From NCBI GenBank assembly GCA_031308135.1, contig JAHLJT010009419.1, forward strand, positions 186,993,829-187,057,828: a stretch of 64,000 nt of DNA. Direction: 5' to 3'. Source of the DNA: Acheta domesticus. Taxonomy: Eukaryota > Arthropoda > Insecta > Orthoptera > Gryllidae. Below, piece by piece: positions 33,246 to 46,362 of this stretch. How positions within the stretch are numbered: position 1 is the stretch's first letter; every line of letters starts with the position of its first letter. The position numbers were made by a program, and so were the translations under genes. The notes below the pieces were generated by a model, which saw only the letters and a list, made by a program, of their open reading frames with translations, was not told where the DNA came from and did no database searches.

Positions 33246-34250
33246 ATATCAACCTTCCTAGAGATTTCACAAGCATATGATAAGAGTATGGCATGAAGCT
33301 CTCATGTACAAACTTAAAATCAATGGTACACCCAAATATTTAACCAACATCATCAATAGCTTCATAAGCAATAGAACGTTTGCAGTTTTAATATATAAAC
33401 ATCTCTCAAACCCCAAACCAATTTTGGCTGGACTTTCTCAGGGCTCCCCCTTGTCACCTATATTATTTAATATTTACACAGCTGATATCCCTACATCCAA
33501 CAAAATCAATATAGCACAATTTGCAGATGATACAGCATTGTATGGTTCTAGCACATCACTTGATATATTAAAAAACACAATACAACAAGATCTGAACCAA
33601 ATCAGTGCTTGGTCAAACAAATGTAAAATTAAATTAAATCTAAGTCAACAGCAAAAATCTTTTCATTTAAAACAATTTCAATACTACCACCTCTCACACC
33701 GAACAATGACACTATTCCTTGGACTTCACAAAACAAAACAGTGAGATATCTAGGACTATCTTTAGACACAAAACTTAACTGAAAAGAACATATAAACATT
33801 AAAACATAACAAACAAAAGTCAAACTAATCCAAATAACCCATTAATAAACAACCACAGAAAATTAAGAATAGAAAATGGGAAGCAGCATTTTCCAAGAAA
33901 GCAGAAAATGCCAAGCACAAAATACAGCTGTAATAAGACCCATAATGCTCTATGACTGCGCTGTCTGGATTTACGCCGCAAAAAACAATATTCATAAATT
34001 GCATATCATACAGAATAAATTCCTGCGAACAATAACCAATGTACCCTGGTTCATCACAAACAAACAACTTCATAAATAAATTGAAATAAAGCCTATCATA
34101 AACCACATAATTAAGTTATTCCATAATTTGTATAACAAAATACCATCAATTACACAACTATCCCAACCTAACCTAGGCAAAGCACCCAGAAACGCCACCG
34201 GAATAAAAAATAGATTTCCCAAGCACATTACATACAATTTTCAAATTTAG
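33246..34250 (+). pseudogene. LINE ORF2, RT palm and C-terminal part
   Basis: The 155-codon open stretch 33277-33744 contains SQGSPLSPILFNIYTADIP and the catalytic box FADDTALYGSS (about 33521-33553) of the RT palm, with the FLEISQAYDK block just upstream in a shifted frame. A second stretch (33876-34079) carries VIRPIMLYDCAVW and IIQNKFLRTITNVPWF, the conserved C-terminal region of Jockey RTs. A frameshift before VWHEAL and later stops make it non-functional. Confidence 0.9.
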
Positions 34251-34422
34251 ATGATTCTTTGTGTGGTGTTCAGTGGGTTTCCTCTCCCTGAGAAATAGTT
34301 GTAAAGAAGTAATAGTTTAGTTTTTAATGTAGATAATAAGCATCAAAAACTTGTGAAAACGTTTCTATTGTTAAATTTAACCATGTATCCTATTCAAAAT
34401 AATAAACATTATTGAAAAAAAA

Positions 34423-35366
34423 CATTGCTAAATATTCTTCAAATTATTAATTTTCGTTTGATTTCTTATTGTTAAAATTGAAGTTTACTTATTTTAACAA
34501 CCAGAGATCGACAAGAAATCATCATTCAAATAATCAAATAAACGGCAGTTATTCAATTTCGTTAATTGTTAATATCGTTAACTGTTGTCTACATTCTTTG
34601 TGTTAAAAACGTTTCAAGAAACATATATGTCTGACTTAGGTTATGGCAATTTATGACTCAGCATTCCTATAATTTCTTGACCACAGAAACAATCATGGCT
34701 CATTGCTTTTTCAGGACATCCTCTAACTGAACGTGGCTTGTGTCTATACTGAGTTAAAATTAAAGTAAATTACTTTGTATAAGGGAACAAGTAAGTTAAA
34801 ATACAATGAGATGGGAAGTAAGGCATTGTTTCAAACACAAAGAACGTGACTAACAAATTACAATACAAATGGATTACAGACTCCTATTGTTTTTTATTGG
34901 AAAGATGGTTAAGATGAAATATAAAAGATATTTCTTGATGGTCAAAGTATATTTTCACAAAAGAATAACATCGCTAATTTTCAATAACCGAGATTTTACT
35001 TGGCCGTTTCTAAATTAAGTGCAGATAAACGTCTCTGAGCTTTTGCCTTTGGTATCATTATACGGTATTCGCTATACGATGGCATGCCAACAAAGATTTT
35101 CACTCTCGCATCATAAACCGCAGGTGATCCGCGATGGGTTACGGAGATGTCTACTGAGATCCTGGTCGTTAAAAAAACATCAAGCATTACAGGTTAGGCA
35201 TGTTGCTTTCATCCTCATTTCATCTGTTTTCCCGGCCTCCTAAAGTGTTCTCTTTCCTCTTATTGTATATTCCACAACTTGCGCTGAAGATGCCACATTT
35301 GTTCCCTTTATGTTCCACCTTACTGTCTACTCTTTTTTCGAATCGGTCAACCTACCTTTCTAACCC
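34423..35366. other. AT-rich spacer in the arm
   Basis: A minus frame at 34996-35187 is open in this arm, but five of the differences checked against the other arm change amino acids, so it is not supported as coding. Confidence 0.5.
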
Positions 35367-35666
35367 TTACCTCCAATTTGACGCAACTTAATTTAATTAT
35401 TTTTACTATGTGTTATTCTATAAATGTGAATTGACATTTCACCTGTGAAATTTTTTAAGAAATGTATACTTCGTGCTCCGAGGTCTGCCGATTTCGTTTC
35501 CCAGATGATAATGATGATGATGATGATAATAAAGAAAATGTAGTAGGACCAAAAGACGCACTCGCGAATGTTGAAGTCGCGAATGTTAAAACCTTTCGCA
35601 TATTTCTGTAATCGAGAATGTTCGGAACTCGCGAATAGCGAATCCGCGTATGTCGAGGAATTACTG
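35367..35666 (-). mobile_element. Truncated pogo/Tigger-like element
   Basis: Minus strand starts cagtaattcctcgacatacg and is colinear with 7057-7303 (shared gttccgaacattc, atcggcagac, gcgtcaaattggaggtaag), then homology ends. It keeps one TIR only. Confidence 0.78.
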
Positions 35667-37559
35667 TGTGCTATAAATATTCAGAGATGTCTTAATTTTT
35701 GCTTCTATCTGTAAAATAACCCAACACAACATTGCTCTTTAAATTCTAAATATCACATTATAAAACGAAGGCCTAGGATCATCATTGAGATATTTGTTCG
35801 GAACATCTACTGTCATATTGGATGAAGTCTCATTTCTAACTCATTCTCTTCCATTGATACTCAGTTTTGTCCATTATTTACATTTTCTCGGTTCACTTGA
35901 GCTTATTTTTTTAATAAAAGAAAATGAGGTTTTTAGCAGATATTTTTAAACTCTTTGGGTTAAACCACTTTATTCACATTTATGTCAGTAATTGTAACGT
36001 CGGATTTCTATTACAATTCACTAATAGAATTGATTTTACATGCATTACATCGGCCTGGTAGAAACTTGATCTGTGCTGTTAGAAACGAACATAATTGGTT
36101 GCAATCACGCGTAAATGTAAAAATGAAATGTATTAAATCGTGTACCTAGCCTTTCAGTTCAATTTCGTTCCAGATTCAAAACAACCATTGATAAATTTTC
36201 CTAATTTTCTTAATCTTCAGATTTGTTACGGGCTATTTGTCTTCTTAGCATTTTACGATTTCAGTTAAACCTGAAATAATTTCCTGAGCCAAACTATACA
36301 TTTGTTAAAAATGTAACTGAATCTAATATATAATATAATTAGCTTTCTCATTTTATCTTCTATGCAAATTAAAGTTCAATAATTTATTTTAACACATGTA
36401 TGGCAGTTAATAATGTAGCTGATGTAGTAATCGTGTAATGAAGCTTGAGGTTTTGCACTTCCTTGAACTAAAGGGTAATAACACACTAAGTTTTTTGTAT
36501 AATTATAGGCTATGGAACGCTCAGAACCAGCCATCAAATACAATTACTTCACTTTCTTTTGTTTCATTACATCGTGGTAACGTAATTAATGACTCATTAA
36601 GTATTTCAACCTGTTATGCAAGACATAAATGTGCTTATATATTTTTTTCAATCATTGCTCCATTATCTCCAGCAATTAGGTTTTCTTTTATTATTGGTAA
36701 GAATATAGTGTAATGTATGTAAAGCTATACGATCTAGAAACGAAAATAAAGAAAAAGATGCAACACAGGTGAAAGTTGTTCACATTACAGTACCCTTTTA
36801 TTAAGCGCGAATAGTGTCGGCAATTTATGCGCTACGCAATGATGTCTGTGTAAGCCGTAAACTAGGATAAAATCGTCATGCGGTTAACGGTATATTGCAT
36901 TCACCCATCACCCGGATTTACAGAAGCCACGCTAGAACGACTGGGGGGAAAGTGAAAGTGTGATAGTGTGTTAAAGGGAGAGACTTGTTTCATCACAGCA
37001 AAAAAATTACAACAAACCACTCACAAGACTGACAAAACATGCCATCTCACACATCTCTGCTGATTTAGCAAATGACTAAGCGAGTCCAAAAACGAAAGTC
37101 ATTGCAGGCCTGGAAAAAATTCTGTCAAAGATGTCTTCAGAGTTAAACAGCTAGTGACTTTTTTCTCAATATTGTATGTTAATCGGAATATTATGATGAA
37201 TTTACTTGTCATTTTCATTAATTGTTTAAGTGCAATATTTTAACATTTACGTAGGTACTAAGGACACGTGGGTAAGAAATACAAGAAATATAATCAATCA
37301 GTTTTATAAGGTTATGGAATATCAGTGAGACATCTTTGCAAAAGCAAAACAACCATTAAATTAAAGTTAAAACACTGATATTCAAATTACAATATAACTT
37401 AATCGAATAGTGTAATAAAGCTTTTATCTCTTCTCCTAAATTCACTCGTCCCAAGTATTACCAATCATCTCATACAGCACTCACAAACCCATTAAAATCA
37501 TTCCGTTAATGAACTGATCGTGCGGTTCGTGAGAAACGTACAACGCTATCCTTTCTCCA
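35667..37559. other. AT-rich spacer in the arm
   Basis: No gene or bounded element recognised; short frames are chance. Confidence 0.5.
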
Positions 37560-38126
<567 letters not shown>

Positions 38127-39164
38127 TGAGGAGAAGAGTGGTGGGTAGGTGTGGGAACATCGTGGGAATGAGGGGAATGGAACGGAGAGGGTTGTTTTTA
38201 ATTGTAATCGATGTTTGGTAATTCTGCCTTTCGAGGTTTTGAACGGTTCATTATTGTAGTATCGTAGAGTGGTGCACCTAGGTGAAGGGGAAGGGGGAGC
38301 CACAGGTGTTGTGGCAACCCACGTGATACTTTCTTGATTTTGAAGATTGTTTTCACTTACACCGAATATAAAATGATTTTTTTATTTGCTGACTTGTAGT
38401 TAATGTTTATAAAGTTAACAATAGATGTATTTGAATGACTTTTGTTAGTATAGAAAAGTAGCAAAATGTTTGAATATGTATCATTGGCTTTTTGAGGGAA
38501 CTGAAGCCCCATTATCCCCATCAAGGAGTACGCCACTGATATTACATAATACTTGAGTTTCTGATATTGCTCGAGGAAGGGGCCTGTCCAATCGCTTTGA
38601 AAATGCCTTAGTTGTTTTCATCATTTTCAATAAATAGGTAAAAGCTGTTTTATTAAAGCCGAATCAATATTTTTGCATTGTTTTGATGATGGTAATTAAG
38701 TAGGTTGCAATAAGTCTTTTGAACGACGTGAGCGGGTTAGTGGAGAAAGATAAGCTGAGGTTCCGATTTTGAAATGTCTGAGACAGGAGTAAAGAATTGA
38801 CTCAAAATGTATTTATAATTTTTTATAGATTTTTTCAGTGGTATCATTAACAGTTATTTCTATATTTTTTTCCATTAGATATACTTCAGGTAGCATTTAT
38901 TGCGCGACAGGAACATTTTTTTCGTAGTTTCAATTTTGTGGACGATGCGAATGATAGCATTTGTTGGTGAGATCGACGGATGCTCAGAGTTAGGGAAAAG
39001 TCATCGGGAATAATATGGCGAAGGCGGATAATGGAAGGGTGGGGGTTATCCTGGGCGAGGGGTGGAGGTGGAGGGGGAATAGGGAGCGGAGCAGCGGGTG
39101 GGGTTGGCGACGGGTTGGAGGGACCAAAAGGAGAACAAAGATGACGGGAATGCCAGGACTCGTG
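38127..39164. other. Spacer with part of a dispersed repeat
   Basis: 38390-38540 resembles 6110-6260. Otherwise nothing recognised. Confidence 0.45.
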
Positions 39165-39300
39165 GACGAGGGGGAAGGGGTGATGGGGGAGGGGTGATGG
39201 GGGAGGGGTGATGGGGGAGGGGTGATGAGGGGAGGGGTGATGGGGGAAGGGGTGATGGGGGAAGGGGTGATGGAGGAGCGGGGTGGAGGTGGGAGGGGCG
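39165..39300 (+). repeat. 15-bp minisatellite, short allele
   Basis: About eight units of ggggaaggggtgatg/ggggaggggtgatg. The corresponding array in the other arm (47270-47705) is more than three times longer. Confidence 0.92.
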
Positions 39301-40026
39301 AGGGCTCGATGTGGGGGTGTTAGGGAAGTCCGGGTGAGGAGCGTGGGTAATGCAAGGGAAAGCGAAGGCAGGTTGATGAGGGTAATGCAATGATGCACCT
39401 TGAAGAAAGCGAGAGTCATTAAAGTGAGACTTGCAATATTGGAATAAATTGGAGGTAAGTAATGAAGAAATTGGAAGGGAGGGATCTTATTTCGACTAAA
39501 TGAGACTTTCTGAATACTATTTAATTAACATTTGATAGCGTCATAACTGCACGTATAAAATTGCACTTTTTTAAAACAAATCAGCATTCGGTCGTCCAAA
39601 AAAATCATTGTCATTCTCAGGAATTAGAACTTTCATCACCTATCCACCATAATCAACTTTTATACTGATTTCTTCTTTCAAACACACAACCCCTTTATAT
39701 CTTTTGCAACACAAGTCTATCAGAATAGCACTTTACATAAATGTCCCAATTACAGCCGGCAAAGTCTTAGTTACGGGAGTCTGCGGGTAGTTACGGAAAG
39801 AAGAATTCAAGATTCAAATTGTCATCAAGTTTTCAAGAGAATTGCAATCAATTTAGTAAAATTAATTATTAATATTTTTAATGAAATCTTATTTGATTTT
39901 AGAGTATAATGTTTATTATCTTCTAAACACTCCATCTACGCTTGCAGCGCAAGCAAACGCTGGCAGAATCGGGAGGCATCTGTTCACCCGCGTCTACAAC
40001 AGCTCGCCTCAGGGTGCTAAAATCTC
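39301..40026. other. Spacer, nothing recognised
   Basis: No supported gene or element. Confidence 0.5.
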
Positions 40027-40173
40027 ATTTAAATGTAAGGCAAATTGACAGCCATCAGCTGCTACGCAATTATCCAACTGGGAGCTTCTTTGCGACTTAA
40101 ATTTGATTTTGAAGCTCCTGATTGGATAGCCGCGTCCGAGCCGATCAAAAGTCAATTCGCCCTACATTTAAAT
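40027..40173. repeat. 147-bp imperfect palindrome (foldback element)
   Basis: atttaaatgtaaggcaaattgac at the left pairs with gtcaattcgccctacatttaaat at the right, and the similarity continues inward through atccaa.tgggagcttc and gaagctcctgattggat to a short centre. It could be a small MITE or a replication/transcription-related palindrome. The mirror copy is 46363-46509. Confidence 0.8.
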
Positions 40174-40214
40174 CGGAGTATAGTAGCGCGTCGCGAAGGT
40201 AGCAATTCGTAGCG

Positions 40215-40860
40215 CCAAGCGCAGTGTGGAATTCGGGGCGGAGCGGGGTCGGAGCGGGGCGGGGACGGGGCGAAGGCATTACGGGGGCGGGGCGGAGGAG
40301 GTGGTGTGGGGGCGTGGCAGGGTGGGGGCGGATTGGAGAGAGGGGAGTGGGGACAGAGCGGGGGCGAAGCGGGGGCGAAGCGGGGGCGGAGTGCGGGTGA
40401 AAGGGGGCGGGGAACGCGGTGAGGGCGGGGCGAGGGCAGGGCAGGGGGAGGGCGGGAGGGGGCAGTGGCAGGGCAGGGGCTGGGCGGTAGAGGGGCGGGA
40501 CGGAGGGGGAGGAGCGAGGAGCGGGGCGGGGAGGGGCGGGCTAGAGAGAGGAGGAGCGGGACGGAGCGGGGAGAGTGGCGGGGTGGGGCGGAGGGGGGCA
40601 GGGTGGGGCAGGGTGGAGCGGAGTGGGGTGGGGTGGGGCGGGGTGGGGTGGGGCGGGGTGGGGTTGGGCGGGGCGGGGCGGGGTGGGGCGGGGTGGGGTG
40701 GGGCGGAGTGGGGCGGGGTGGGGCGGGATGGAGCGGGTAGGAGCGGGTGAGGCGGGATGGAGTGGGAAGCGTAGCGGGGCGGGGTGGAGAGGAGAGGAGC
40801 GGGAAAAGGTCGGGGCGGGATGAGGGTGAGGCGCGGAGCGGGGGAGGAGCGGAGGGCGTT
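40215..40860 (+). repeat. G-rich minisatellite, G-quadruplex prone
   Basis: Degenerate units of gcggggcgggg/gtggggcgggg, densest at 40590-40740. Long frames on both strands here are compositional. Reverse-complement partner 45690-46310. Confidence 0.88.
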
Positions 40861-41004
40861 GAGGAATGTATGCAGTGCAAGGACGATGTCTCCTCGCTTG
40901 CACCCAGGCGCCCACCGCCCTACCGGACGACGGCTAATCGATCCCCTATGCTCCTTGTGGGGAGTGCAGAACGCTCATTCCCGCAGGAGGACCCAGAAAG
41001 TACT

Positions 41005-42004
41005 NNNNNNNNNNNNNNNNNNNNNNNNNNNNNNNNNNNNNNNNNNNNNNNNNNNNNNNNNNNNNNNNNNNNNNNNNNNNNNNNNNNNNNNNNNNNNNNN
41101 NNNNNNNNNNNNNNNNNNNNNNNNNNNNNNNNNNNNNNNNNNNNNNNNNNNNNNNNNNNNNNNNNNNNNNNNNNNNNNNNNNNNNNNNNNNNNNNNNNNN
41201 NNNNNNNNNNNNNNNNNNNNNNNNNNNNNNNNNNNNNNNNNNNNNNNNNNNNNNNNNNNNNNNNNNNNNNNNNNNNNNNNNNNNNNNNNNNNNNNNNNNN
41301 NNNNNNNNNNNNNNNNNNNNNNNNNNNNNNNNNNNNNNNNNNNNNNNNNNNNNNNNNNNNNNNNNNNNNNNNNNNNNNNNNNNNNNNNNNNNNNNNNNNN
41401 NNNNNNNNNNNNNNNNNNNNNNNNNNNNNNNNNNNNNNNNNNNNNNNNNNNNNNNNNNNNNNNNNNNNNNNNNNNNNNNNNNNNNNNNNNNNNNNNNNNN
41501 NNNNNNNNNNNNNNNNNNNNNNNNNNNNNNNNNNNNNNNNNNNNNNNNNNNNNNNNNNNNNNNNNNNNNNNNNNNNNNNNNNNNNNNNNNNNNNNNNNNN
41601 NNNNNNNNNNNNNNNNNNNNNNNNNNNNNNNNNNNNNNNNNNNNNNNNNNNNNNNNNNNNNNNNNNNNNNNNNNNNNNNNNNNNNNNNNNNNNNNNNNNN
41701 NNNNNNNNNNNNNNNNNNNNNNNNNNNNNNNNNNNNNNNNNNNNNNNNNNNNNNNNNNNNNNNNNNNNNNNNNNNNNNNNNNNNNNNNNNNNNNNNNNNN
41801 NNNNNNNNNNNNNNNNNNNNNNNNNNNNNNNNNNNNNNNNNNNNNNNNNNNNNNNNNNNNNNNNNNNNNNNNNNNNNNNNNNNNNNNNNNNNNNNNNNNN
41901 NNNNNNNNNNNNNNNNNNNNNNNNNNNNNNNNNNNNNNNNNNNNNNNNNNNNNNNNNNNNNNNNNNNNNNNNNNNNNNNNNNNNNNNNNNNNNNNNNNNN
42001 NNNN
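41005..42004. other. Assembly gap, exactly 1000 N
   Basis: Second fixed-length scaffold gap. The 350-463-codon frames through it are artefacts. Confidence 0.99.
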
Positions 42005-43113
42005 TGGGCATCAATAAAAAGAATCAAAAAATCCTGACTGCTATGATCTCGCTTTCTTGTAGGATTTTAACACTTCCCGTAGTTCAACCCTTCTGGGTTG
42101 ATACCGTGAATACGCTTGGAGGGAAGAAAAAGACTTGACAGTTCCATCATTTTGTCCAGGCTTGCGGATATGTTTTGAGCTTGCTCGAGATTTGGTTGTA
42201 CATACAAGCTAAAATAGGCAAAACGGGCAAAATGAAAATATAAAACAACACCCAAAGAACAGTCAAGAGATTTCTATTGTCGAACTTCATAACAAAATAA
42301 AAAAAGGTATTTTGCCAAACTTCCAGGAATCTAATGATAGTACTCAATAGGCGAAGATTCAACTCTTCGAGAGACAATATTTTCGAGATAAAAAAATGTA
42401 CTAAAGCCCAATGGAGGAAAGAAAACGGCATAGACCGCAAATGTACTTCGACGAGGATATGAAAGCATGTGTATTTGGTTTCATGTGGAATGTTTCCTTT
42501 CTGCCTAGCATACTTGGTTTCGGTCTGACTGTATATCTGCTTCTCTTCTCTTTCTATATCTCTCTGTCTTCCCCTTCTTCTCTCTCTCTTTCCCTCCCTC
42601 TTTCCTTCTCTCTTTCCCTCCCTCTTTCCCTCTCTCTTTCCCTCCCTCTTTCTCTCCCTCTTTCCCTCCCTCTTTCTCTCCCTCTTTCCCTCCCTCTTTC
42701 TCTCCCTCTTTCCCTCCTCTTTCCCTATTTCTTTCCCTATCTCTTTCCTTTCTCTTCCTCTCTTATGATTTGTATCTATTGAATATATTGCGAATTCACT
42801 ATTACACTAGTTAAAGAAAGACTTCCGTTGTTCGAGGGAACTTTAAAATTTTCCCTTAATGTTTTTTAATTACACAGCAAAATAGAAAATGAGAGAAACA
42901 TCATATTTTGTTAAGATATTTTTTCCGAAATGTGAAACTGAAGATTATTCTACTCTGCGTGTAACGTATTTTCTATTAAATTCTCGCTATGTCAGGGAAA
43001 TATAAAATATTACACACAACTTACAAAATAGTATTACTTAAATTGCAACCGTTACGCCGCCATCAATACGCTGAAAACAGACCTGCATTGTAGTTTAAAA
43101 TATTTACATGTTA
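42005..43113 (+). repeat. Start of contig 3, duplicate of 25797-27759
   Basis: See the entry at 25797. This copy begins at the first base after the gap and continues past the end point of contig 1 into unique sequence (ttttcgtatatttaccg), as expected for a true extension of contig 1. Confidence 0.92.
42540..42766 (+). repeat. Short polypyrimidine tract
   Basis: ctttccctccct-type units with many tttctctccctc variants, about 225 bp, against 1.3 kb in the contig-1 copy. Confidence 0.95.
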
Positions 43114-44080
43114 TTTTCGTATATTTACCGTATCCCGTAGCGATAACATATCTGTTTTTACATTTACATTAATGAAAGTGGGCATTGATGATAATTCCCT
43201 AGTGCGTTTTGTGATAGGATCGTTCCGTTCCGCAGCGCACAATGATATCCCCCCATTAACTTACCTCTGGAACTTGTTTGATTATTTGGTTGTGCATTTA
43301 TGCAGTATTGCGCTCCGCTGAGCTCTGTGCAACTACACCAACTGTACCGCAAGTTCAATGAGACTGCTTTTACGCGTCTATCGAAAAGGCGCAGGGATGT
43401 TTTGTCAAGCGGAGCCGTGTAAATGTTTCCACTGAAAATAACGTACGATCGTACCATTCTGTAAAATTTCGTTTTATATGGGAGTAAACAAACGCAATGT
43501 TCGTGAGACATTTTTCAAAAAAATATGTTCATTTACGTCGAGTCTACTTCCACTGATAAGTTCGGCGTTTTATTCTGTTGAAATACGAACGTAGTTACGT
43601 ATTAAAATTTTATTCAAATTTCCTGTAAAAAGGTCAGGTTTCATCGTGGCCCTCCCGTAAAATGCAAAACTATGTGTTCCTATTTCGTTCGGGATAGATA
43701 TCTTCGCATAACCTGTCTGAAATACTGGATGCTTTTGGTATCTTACTGTCACATCTGCTGCGGGGGGATTTCGCTTTTTGTACATTTTTTTTCTGCCGTG
43801 CGTGGGGGGAGGGGCGAGGAGGCGGGGTGCAAACATTGCGGAGAGGAGGGCTGCGTCGAGCGGGCACCAGCGATCGACGGGGGCGTGGCTTCCCCTACGC
43901 AGATAAATCGGGAGGGGTGGGTGAGGGGAGGGGGTGGCGCTGCATTGCAACATCTGTCGGGAACTGGTAGGAGCAGTTCGTCCCGCGTGATGCTGGTCAA
44001 TTGTAGAATCACAGCTTCGTCTCACGAAGCAAAATGGCAGCTTTGAGCTGGCCAAGAAATTGTTAAGATAATAAGTAGTA
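43114..44080. other. Spacer with a CpG-rich patch at 43790-43960
   Basis: The patch is G-rich with CpG (gggggaggggcgagg and similar). Frames across it lack motifs. Nothing else recognised. Confidence 0.45.
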
Positions 44081-44263
44081 CAGTAAACTCTCATTATCAC
44101 AAATTCCAAGGGACCGAAATAATCGGCGTTCCTGTTATAAAAATTCGTGTTATCTCAGTATTATAAATGTCCTTGTTACCGTAATCCCTTGCCGGGACCG
44201 AAGTTTTGTTCGTGTTACGGCGAAATTCGTGTTAAGCGAGTTCGTGCTAAAGAGGGTTTACCG
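44081..44263. mobile_element. 183-bp pogo/Tigger-type MITE
   Basis: The left end cagtaaactctcattatcac and the reverse complement of the right end cggtaaaccctctttagcac form terminal inverted repeats of about 25 bp, flanked by TA on both sides (44079-44080 and 44264-44265). The two halves are similar in inversion further inward (gggaccgaa; aattcgtgtta). CAGTAAAC.CTC ends and a TA target are typical of pogo/Tigger-derived MITEs. Confidence 0.85.
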
Positions 44264-44910
44264 TATATACAACTATAAGAGCATAGAGTAATATTTCACA
44301 TTGAATACAAATTATGTATTTTTTCGTGAGACGATCAAACGAAGGTTACTTAGTTACGTATTACTGTAGAAATGAAGGACCACTGAAGCAAGATGAAATG
44401 TTTTTCACTTTAAAACACGTTTCGATACACTCATTTTTGAAGTGAATATAATTTTGGTTATTATTTTACTAAAGAGTTTAAAAATGTATGTTTCCTTAAA
44501 ATGTAAAAAAATGTTTTAAAAAACTTATTTCAGCCGTTTGTATTATTTATTTTGATATATCATGGTCCAGAATTTTGCTCGATACAAAAATTTTATTTAC
44601 ACGAATTCACCATATAATTCTTTTCATTAAACTTTATATACTTTGAAACACGTTATAAAACCTTTATCTTCAGCTTCCGGGTCAATGACCCCCATCTCGA
44701 TCAGGTTTTTGTCCAGTTTCCCTGATCCATTGAGCAAATGCTGAGATGGCCCCTTGTTTGCTTCTGGACGTAAATGTAGCTTCACTGTGCGCACGTTTTG
44801 TTGAGCACTCCTTTTGCTTGTAGTTCATTTACAGTTGAAACTGATTTTCTATAACTCGGGAAAAAACATTTTTCAATATCTTTATTTTTCTAAATGATTA
44901 TTTTCTAAAT

Positions 44911-44978
44911 TCATTTTTTCTTTTTTCTTTTTTCTTTTTTTTTTTCTTTTTTTCTTTTTTTTTCTTTTTTTCTTTTTA
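44911..44978 (+). repeat. (TTTTTTC)n polypyrimidine repeat
   Basis: T runs of 6-10 separated by single C. Confidence 0.92.
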
Positions 44979-45060
44979 ATAAAATTTCTGGCCCTCAAGA
45001 AAATGTGCGCGGGTAAATTTCTTTCCCCACACGTCATATACAGTTTTTACTGTTTTTTTG

Positions 45061-45090
45061 ACAAATAAATAAATAAATAAATAAATAAAT
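45061..45090 (+). repeat. (AAAT)n microsatellite
   Basis: About seven AAAT units. Confidence 0.92.
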
Positions 45091-45295
45091 CTTCGAAGCT
45101 GTATAGACATAAACATAATCAATATGTGAAATTGTGTGAAATTTTTAATTGGTTTACTCATTTTTAACGTCATTTTTTGTCATCGTTGATGCCAAACAAT
45201 GCATTTAAAAATGATAAATGAAGCGGGATTTTTGATTGAAATAGCTTCCCACCTTAAATACTTGCTGAGTGCAAAGTGAATGAGTATTTCATGTT

Positions 45296-45572
45296 CCGCG
45301 CGCAGAAACTATGACGATCATTAGTCTCGTAAGTGGAGCATGTTAAGCTGGGAGGTGACGATGTTCTTCCCTTTTGGAACGTAAGATCTGTTTCCGACCT
45401 ATACTTCAGGGGTTTTCTTTCCCTAGCGAGGCATCGACCCAAACTGGTCTCTGCATGTATATAATTGTGTAGAGCATGTGTGTGTGCGAAATGAGACAGG
45501 AGGGGTTGAGATTGAGGAAGGAAAAATCACGGGCGGTCCGTGGCCCGTTTGTTAGGTACTGCTGCAGCGAAG
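45296..45572 (-). mobile_element. SINE (family A), truncated and diverged
   Basis: Shares with 11797-12378 the blocks gatcattagtctcgtaagtg, ccgacctatacttc, ggtctctgcatgt, the gtgtgtg stretch and gtccgtggcccgtttgttag. The tRNA head is missing. It ends exactly where homology to contig 2 begins, so contig 2 was broken at this repeat. Confidence 0.75.
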
Positions 45573-45689
45573 TACTGTCTGGGTCCTCCTGCGGGAATGA
45601 GCGTTCTGCACTCCCCACAAGGAGCATAGGGGATCTATTAGCCGTCGTCGGGTAGGGCGCTGGGCGCCTGGGTGCAAGCGGGGAGACAT

Positions 45690-46310
45690 CGTCCTTGCAC
45701 TGCATACATTCCTCTACGCCCTCCGCTCCTCCCCCGCTCCGCGCCTCACCCTCATCCCGCCCCGACCTTTTCCCGCTCCTCTCCTCTCCACCCCGCCCCG
45801 CTACGCTTCCCGCTCCATCCCGCCTCACCCGTCTCCTACCCGCCCCACCCCGCCCCACCCCGCCCCCCCCCCGCCCCACCCCCGCCCCCCACCCCGCCCC
45901 ACCCCCGCCCCACCCCGCTCCACCCCGCTCCACCCTGCCCCACCCTGCCCCACTCCGCCCCACCCCGCCACTCTCCCCGCTCCGTCCCGCTCCTCCTCTC
46001 TCTAGCCCGCCCCTCCCCGCCCCGCTCCTCGCTCCTCCCCCTCCGCCCCGCCCCTCCACCGCCCAGCCCCTGCCCTGCCACTGCCCCCCTCCCGCCCTCC
46101 CCCTGCCCTGCCCCCGCCCCGCCCTCGCCGCGTTCCCCGCCCCCTTTCACCCGCACTCCGCCCCCGCTTCGCCCCCGCTCTGTCCCCACTCCCCTCTCTC
46201 CAATCCGCCCCCACCCTGCCACGCCCCCACACCACCTCCTCCGCCCCGCCCCCGTAATGCCCCCGCCCCGTCCCCGCCCCGCTCCGACCCCGCTCCGCCC
46301 CGAATTCCAC
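45690..46310 (-). repeat. C-rich partner of the G-rich minisatellite
   Basis: Runs of ccaccccgcccc and related words; the mirror of 40215-40860 with rearranged unit order. Proline-rich frames of over 200 codons are artefacts. Confidence 0.88.
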
Positions 46311-46362
46311 ACTGCGCTTGGCGCTACGAATTGCTACCTTCGCGACGCGCTACTATACTCCG

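Larger units (their letters stand above)
28990..34422 (+). mobile_element. Jockey-like LINE, degraded, split by an LTR
   Basis: In order: an ORF1 gag-like region with PRE_C2HC-like block and zinc knuckles, ORF2 endonuclease, the N-terminal part of RT, a 1380-bp insertion, the rest of RT, a C-terminal domain, a 3' UTR and a short A run (34415-34422). The insertion removed, the element is about 4 kb, close to full length for Jockey. Many stops and frameshifts mean no function. The 5' boundary is uncertain and I could not find a target duplication. Confidence 0.9.
44264..45295. other. AT-rich spacer with simple repeats
   Basis: Includes a (T)nC tract at 44911-44978 and an (AATA)n run at 45061-45090. 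No supported gene. Confidence 0.5.

Noticed and set aside
34996..35187. 63-codon minus frame in the left arm
   Set aside because: Differences from the other arm are all amino-acid changing at the sites checked, and no family was recognised.
40747..42138. Frames of 350-463 codons
   Set aside because: They are open only because 1000 N are read as unknown residues.
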